Below are positions 61,002 to 64,000 of a stretch of DNA of 64,000 bases, piece after piece. The position numbers and the translations under genes are program-made. The stretch's first letter is position 1. Every line of letters begins with the position of its first letter. The stretch comes from Pontibacter pudoricolor (GTDB taxonomy: Bacteria; Bacteroidota; Bacteroidia; Cytophagales; Hymenobacteraceae): positions 744,001-808,000 of the forward strand of contig NZ_CP048106.1 in NCBI RefSeq assembly GCF_010092985.1. Reading direction: 5' to 3'. Under the pieces are notes generated by a model. The model did not search any database. It was not told the origin of the DNA and was given only the letters and a program-made list of their open reading frames with translations.

Positions 61002-63206
61002 TTAGCGTACAATGGTAACACTGCCTCGGTATTGCGTACTCCCAAAATCTATCAGGTAAAAGTAAACACCGTCATTAACATCTTTTCCATCCCATTTAAA
61101 GGTATCCTGGTTACTATAGTATACTTCTTTACCCCAGCGGTTAAACACTTTTATACTGGCAAACCGGGCATTGCAGAAATCGGATGGCATATCGGGTATC
61201 TCGAAAAAGTCGTTGAGTCCGTCGCCGTTTGGTGTAAATATATTGGCAGGTATAAAACTTTGCAGTTGCGGTACGCGCACTTTAAACTCCATTGTTAGTA
61301 CAGGTTCCGGTGCCGGGTTACAGGTTTCCTCGTTCAGTATAAAGTTAACACGCAGGGTTCCCATTTCGGCCATCCGGCAGGTAGAGGTAAGGTTAAAAAC
61401 ACCCCGTGCTTCACCGTTGCCCTGCCTTGCACTAAATGTCATGCCCAGATCAGACAGATTAAAACCTTCCCCTACAGCGGTTAAGGTTAAAGGGTCCAGG
61501 TCTATATCGTCCCCGAAAAGGTTAGCCTCAAAAGACTGGTTTAAGTCAAGTTCGTAAAGTATAGGTGCTTTATCTGAGGTTAACGTTGGAGCATTATTAG
61601 GCGCTTTTATCCTGAATTCTATCGTGAGCTTTTGGTCCGGCGAGGCGGCGCAGGCATCTTCCTTAAGTGTAAAAGTTACGCGCCTTACCGACTGTTCCTC
61701 GTTGTTGCATTCAACAAGCCAGCTAAATTTTCCTTTAGCTGTTCCCTCACCGCCTGTGCTGTTAAATTGCATTCCTGCTGCATTCATATCAAAGCCTTCG
61801 CCAGCTGCACTTAACGTCAGGCCATCCAGGTCTATGTCATTGCCAAATACATCCATCTCAAAAGCCTGGCCACGATCTAAGATTATAATCCTTTCATTGG
61901 GTGTGGTGGCTATAGTTGGTACATTGTTCACTACCTGCATCCTGAAACTCACGCGCACTGTATCCTGGCGGGGCAGACTGCAGCCATCGTCCTGTACTAC
62001 CAGGTCCAGTTGGTATATTTTGTTGGGTGTATCAAAGCAATCAGCAAAGCAAAGGGTGGCTTTTAAAGAGTCCTGTGTGCCACTTCGGTTTACAATACCC
62101 TGCAGCGTGCCCGACAATGTAAAGTTTGATGCTGTGAAATTTACAGGCACCGCTTTTATAGTTACAAACTCAGACAGATCCGGATCTGTAAAGTAGATAT
62201 CGACACAACGGTTGCTGTTAGGTGTTAGCTCAAGGATCTCCGTTTCTTTATAAAAGTTCTTTTTGCCTCTGTCGCGGGCCACTATATTGGGTGTTTTGTT
62301 GGTTGGGCAATCCAGTACCAGCACCTGGAAGTCGCGACGCACTTCGCCTATCTTTATCTTGTTCCTGAATTCCTGCACCCTGATGCCGAAGACATACAAA
62401 CCCGTACGGCTTGGGCGCATCGTCAGTCTGCCAGTTCTGTTATCGATGTTGATAGGAGGATTGCCATTTATCTGGGAAGCACCGCTAAACCCAGGGCCCC
62501 ATTTAATTTCAGGATAGGGAGCAGTGCCTGGTTTTACATTTTCATATCCGCGTATACCATAATACGGCATGCCAGGTGTAGTGTACCCGTTGAGTGGTGT
62601 GATCATGTCATATGCCAGCGAGTCGCCGTCTTTATCTGAGCCACTGAAATCGAAATAGAAAAGTTCGTTTACACAGGCGTAGTCGCTGAGGGGCGGAAAC
62701 AGGGTAGGGGATGAATTTCTGAAGGTGACACCTTTTTGAGAAACAGCCGGAAACTCCATATAAAAGGTTTGGGCAGCATCGTAAGGGGCTATAATATTGT
62801 CTATCGTTTGGTTGCGGCAGCACCGTTCCCAGGTTACGTAGTAACCGGGAGCGTGAGAGAATTTGGAAGGGTCAAGGTTGAGGGTTTCAGAGTACACAAT
62901 CTTACTGGTGCGCAGTTCCCCTATGGTACATTCGATATTGGTATAAGGTACGGCTGTTCTGGACCTGAAAGGAAGGGTTCTGGCCATTATCCATTTGTTG
63001 GTGCCTTTCTCAAAAACATTAACAGTAATGGTTGGGTCCAGCGCGCCGGGGTCACCGTTTATATCGTCAAAATATAGGTTAAGGGTTAGCAGGTAGGAGT
63101 TCCCGCTCAGGTGGCCCAGGGCAAATTCGCCGCCAACTATATGGGTAGCCTTTGAGGAAACCGAGCAGAGCAATACAACAAGTAATAAGAGTAAACAATG
63201 CTTCAT
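61002..63206 (-). CDS. Large secreted protein with CHU_C gliding/type IX sorting domain
   Basis: 734 residues. A signal peptide (about 1-20, SSKA) leads into about 640 residues of beta-sandwich repeats; two stand out as near copies, FEMDVFGNDIDLDGLTLSAA and FEANLFGDDIDLDPLTLTAV. The C-terminal CHU_C domain has IFTPNGDGLNDFFEIPDMPS, KVFNRWGKEVYYSN and YFYLIDFGSTQYRGSVTIVR, the type B signal for export by the type IX system. Probably anchored or released at the cell surface. Converges with the oxidase subunit gene with two bases between stops. Confidence 0.9.
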   Translation of the reverse strand: MKHCLLLLLVVLLCSVSSKATHIVGGEFALGHLSGNSYLLTLNLYFDDINGDPGALDPTITVNVFEKGTNKWIMARTLPFRSRTAVPYTNIECTIGELRTSKIVYSETLNLDPSKFSHAPGYYVTWERCCRNQTIDNIIAPYDAAQTFYMEFPAVSQKGVTFRNSSPTLFPPLSDYACVNELFYFDFSGSDKDGDSLAYDMITPLNGYTTPGMPYYGIRGYENVKPGTAPYPEIKWGPGFSGASQINGNPPINIDNRTGRLTMRPSRTGLYVFGIRVQEFRNKIKIGEVRRDFQVLVLDCPTNKTPNIVARDRGKKNFYKETEILELTPNSNRCVDIYFTDPDLSEFVTIKAVPVNFTASNFTLSGTLQGIVNRSGTQDSLKATLCFADCFDTPNKIYQLDLVVQDDGCSLPRQDTVRVSFRMQVVNNVPTIATTPNERIIILDRGQAFEMDVFGNDIDLDGLTLSAAGEGFDMNAAGMQFNSTGGEGTAKGKFSWLVECNNEEQSVRRVTFTLKEDACAASPDQKLTIEFRIKAPNNAPTLTSDKAPILYELDLNQSFEANLFGDDIDLDPLTLTAVGEGFNLSDLGMTFSARQGNGEARGVFNLTSTCRMAEMGTLRVNFILNEETCNPAPEPVLTMEFKVRVPQLQSFIPANIFTPNGDGLNDFFEIPDMPSDFCNARFASIKVFNRWGKEVYYSNQDTFKWDGKDVNDGVYFYLIDFGSTQYRGSVTIVR

Positions 63207-63309
63207 GCAACAGTAATTTATACGCCCTTAAAACCTGTATAAGTATACAAACAATCTAAAACTTATGCAAAACTATAGCAGGAACTTACCAAAAGTACGG
63301 TAGGTAGGA

Positions 63310-63912
63310 TTAATTACGGCTTTGAAGCTTTTCTGTTGGCTGCATGACGCAGTCAAGAAGCTCAACAAAAGGAAGGGGCTCGCTAAAAAAGGGATCAGTA
63401 ATCTTATTTGCAATAAGCCTTATAAAACCGGGATGGTTGTTAACTAGGGTCAGCTCAATTAAAATGTTACCGTATAGTTGGTTGCAGAGGCTGCTGTCCG
63501 GCACATCTTTTGGCAAAGGAGTAAGGTAATAGGCCTCCGTTTTCTGAGTGTAGCGCTCGTGATCTATTTTGCGTTTGTCGGCACTTTTTAACTGGTACCC
63601 CAGCAACAGGGCCTGGTCTTTCAGATGATCGAATAAGTAGGAGAAAGCTTGTGGGGAAATGGCAGGGTCGTAGAAAAAAATAACACCCTGGCGGTTCTCT
63701 TCCAAAACCAGTTGAACCCGGTACTTACAGTGCATCCCGGCTTTTTTATAGTGGTAGGCCTTATGGAATGCAGTTGTAAGTTCTTTACAGTCAGTACTGT
63801 TTACCCATGCATTAAACCTCGCACTATAACGTTCAGAACGTTCCAGTTTATGGCATTGTGGCTTATTGTAAAACAGCCCCAACAATCGTTTCAAAAATCC
63901 GTTTAACGACAT
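63310..63912 (-). CDS. Conserved hypothetical protein
   Basis: 200 residues, basic, with no signal peptide or membrane segment. Notable parts: LKRLLGLFYNKPQCHKLERS, HKAYHYKKAGMHCKYRVQLV, EENRQGVIFFYDPAISPQAF, and YYLTPLPKDVPDSSLCNQLY. I recognise no domain, though such proteins occur in other Cytophagales. It lies alone, reading away from the CHU_C gene start, 103 bases upstream of it. The window ends 88 bases beyond its start. Function unknown. Confidence 0.65.
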   Translation of the reverse strand: MSLNGFLKRLLGLFYNKPQCHKLERSERYSARFNAWVNSTDCKELTTAFHKAYHYKKAGMHCKYRVQLVLEENRQGVIFFYDPAISPQAFSYLFDHLKDQALLLGYQLKSADKRKIDHERYTQKTEAYYLTPLPKDVPDSSLCNQLYGNILIELTLVNNHPGFIRLIANKITDPFFSEPLPFVELLDCVMQPTEKLQSRN

Positions 63913-64000
63913 TTAGTAATTTAAAGCAAAAACATCCGTTACCCTGAATAGTTTAGTATCTTACACGCTCCGGGTATTATTTGCAGTTAATAAGTTTATC

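Noticed and set aside
61171-62196. Long plus-strand open frames of 128 and 190 codons
   Set aside because: They are antisense to the CHU_C protein, and have Ser/Pro/Leu/Arg-rich shadow composition with no start context or domain.

Overview
The window is a chromosomal stretch of a Bacteroidota bacterium, most likely Cytophagales of the Pontibacter/Hymenobacteraceae kind. That placement is an inference. It rests on a type IX secretion plug protein, a CHU_C-type gliding-motility C-terminal domain, many small families typical of the phylum (PUR/DUF3276, DUF3822, DUF4296, DUF4920, DUF5103), frequent lack of Shine-Dalgarno sequences, and -7 boxes of the TAnnTTTG type. No rRNA, tRNA or CRISPR array was seen.

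Layout. 1-5168: a truncated ABC permease gene runs divergently from an NtrC-type regulator/NtrY-type kinase operon, with a symmetrical sigma-54 control region between them. 5235-7065: OsmC and the type IX plug protein. 7066-9640: an accessory patch (structured inverted repeats, a TIMP-like protein, a frameshifted DUF4269 gene, a methyltransferase). 10054-14234: ychF, a PUR protein, RlpA-like protein and DUF58 protein. 14236-18007: a second accessory patch with an erythromycin-esterase homologue and an IS256-family element inserted beside a membrane-protein remnant. 18114-29596: mostly housekeeping genes (DNA glycosylase, threonine aldolase, metallophosphoesterase, pyrE, NUDIX proteins, coaD, RecD-like helicase, YggS). 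29642-33742: a Bat-type VWA/DUF58 operon and neighbours. 33739-43388: CsaA, a Rieske oxidoreductase, MATE pump, an ergothioneine operon (egtB-egtD-aminotransferase), menC and a sirtuin. 45136-47847: an iron-sulfur/flavin electron-transfer pair. 48059-50421: four very hydrophilic proteins, three of them Arg/Tyr/Asn/Asp-rich and almost free of Lys and Cys. 50590-63912: SRPBCC protein, dapA, a frameshifted Mrr-like endonuclease, a LytTR two-component pair, ligA, DUF4920, a lone cytochrome oxidase subunit III and a large CHU_C-domain surface protein.

Two signals run across the whole window. First, the heptamer AACTATA (and its complement TATAGTT; full palindrome AACTATAGTT) is far more common than chance, in genes and between them, and often sits in or just after terminators. 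Second, the long intergenic gaps (about 9650-10000, 11160-12340, 20820-21680, 25680-25980, 44120-45120, 57840-58900) are mosaics of the same repeat modules. One module, present four times, is a GC-rich element whose paired arms change together between copies (compensatory changes), followed 62-64 bases later by the perfect palindrome GGACAGGTCGCGACCTGTCC.

The strongest candidates for undescribed biology are this covarying element, the heptamer, the disordered-protein cluster at 48.3-50.4 kb, and the mirror-symmetric sigma-54 region at 2.2-2.4 kb.
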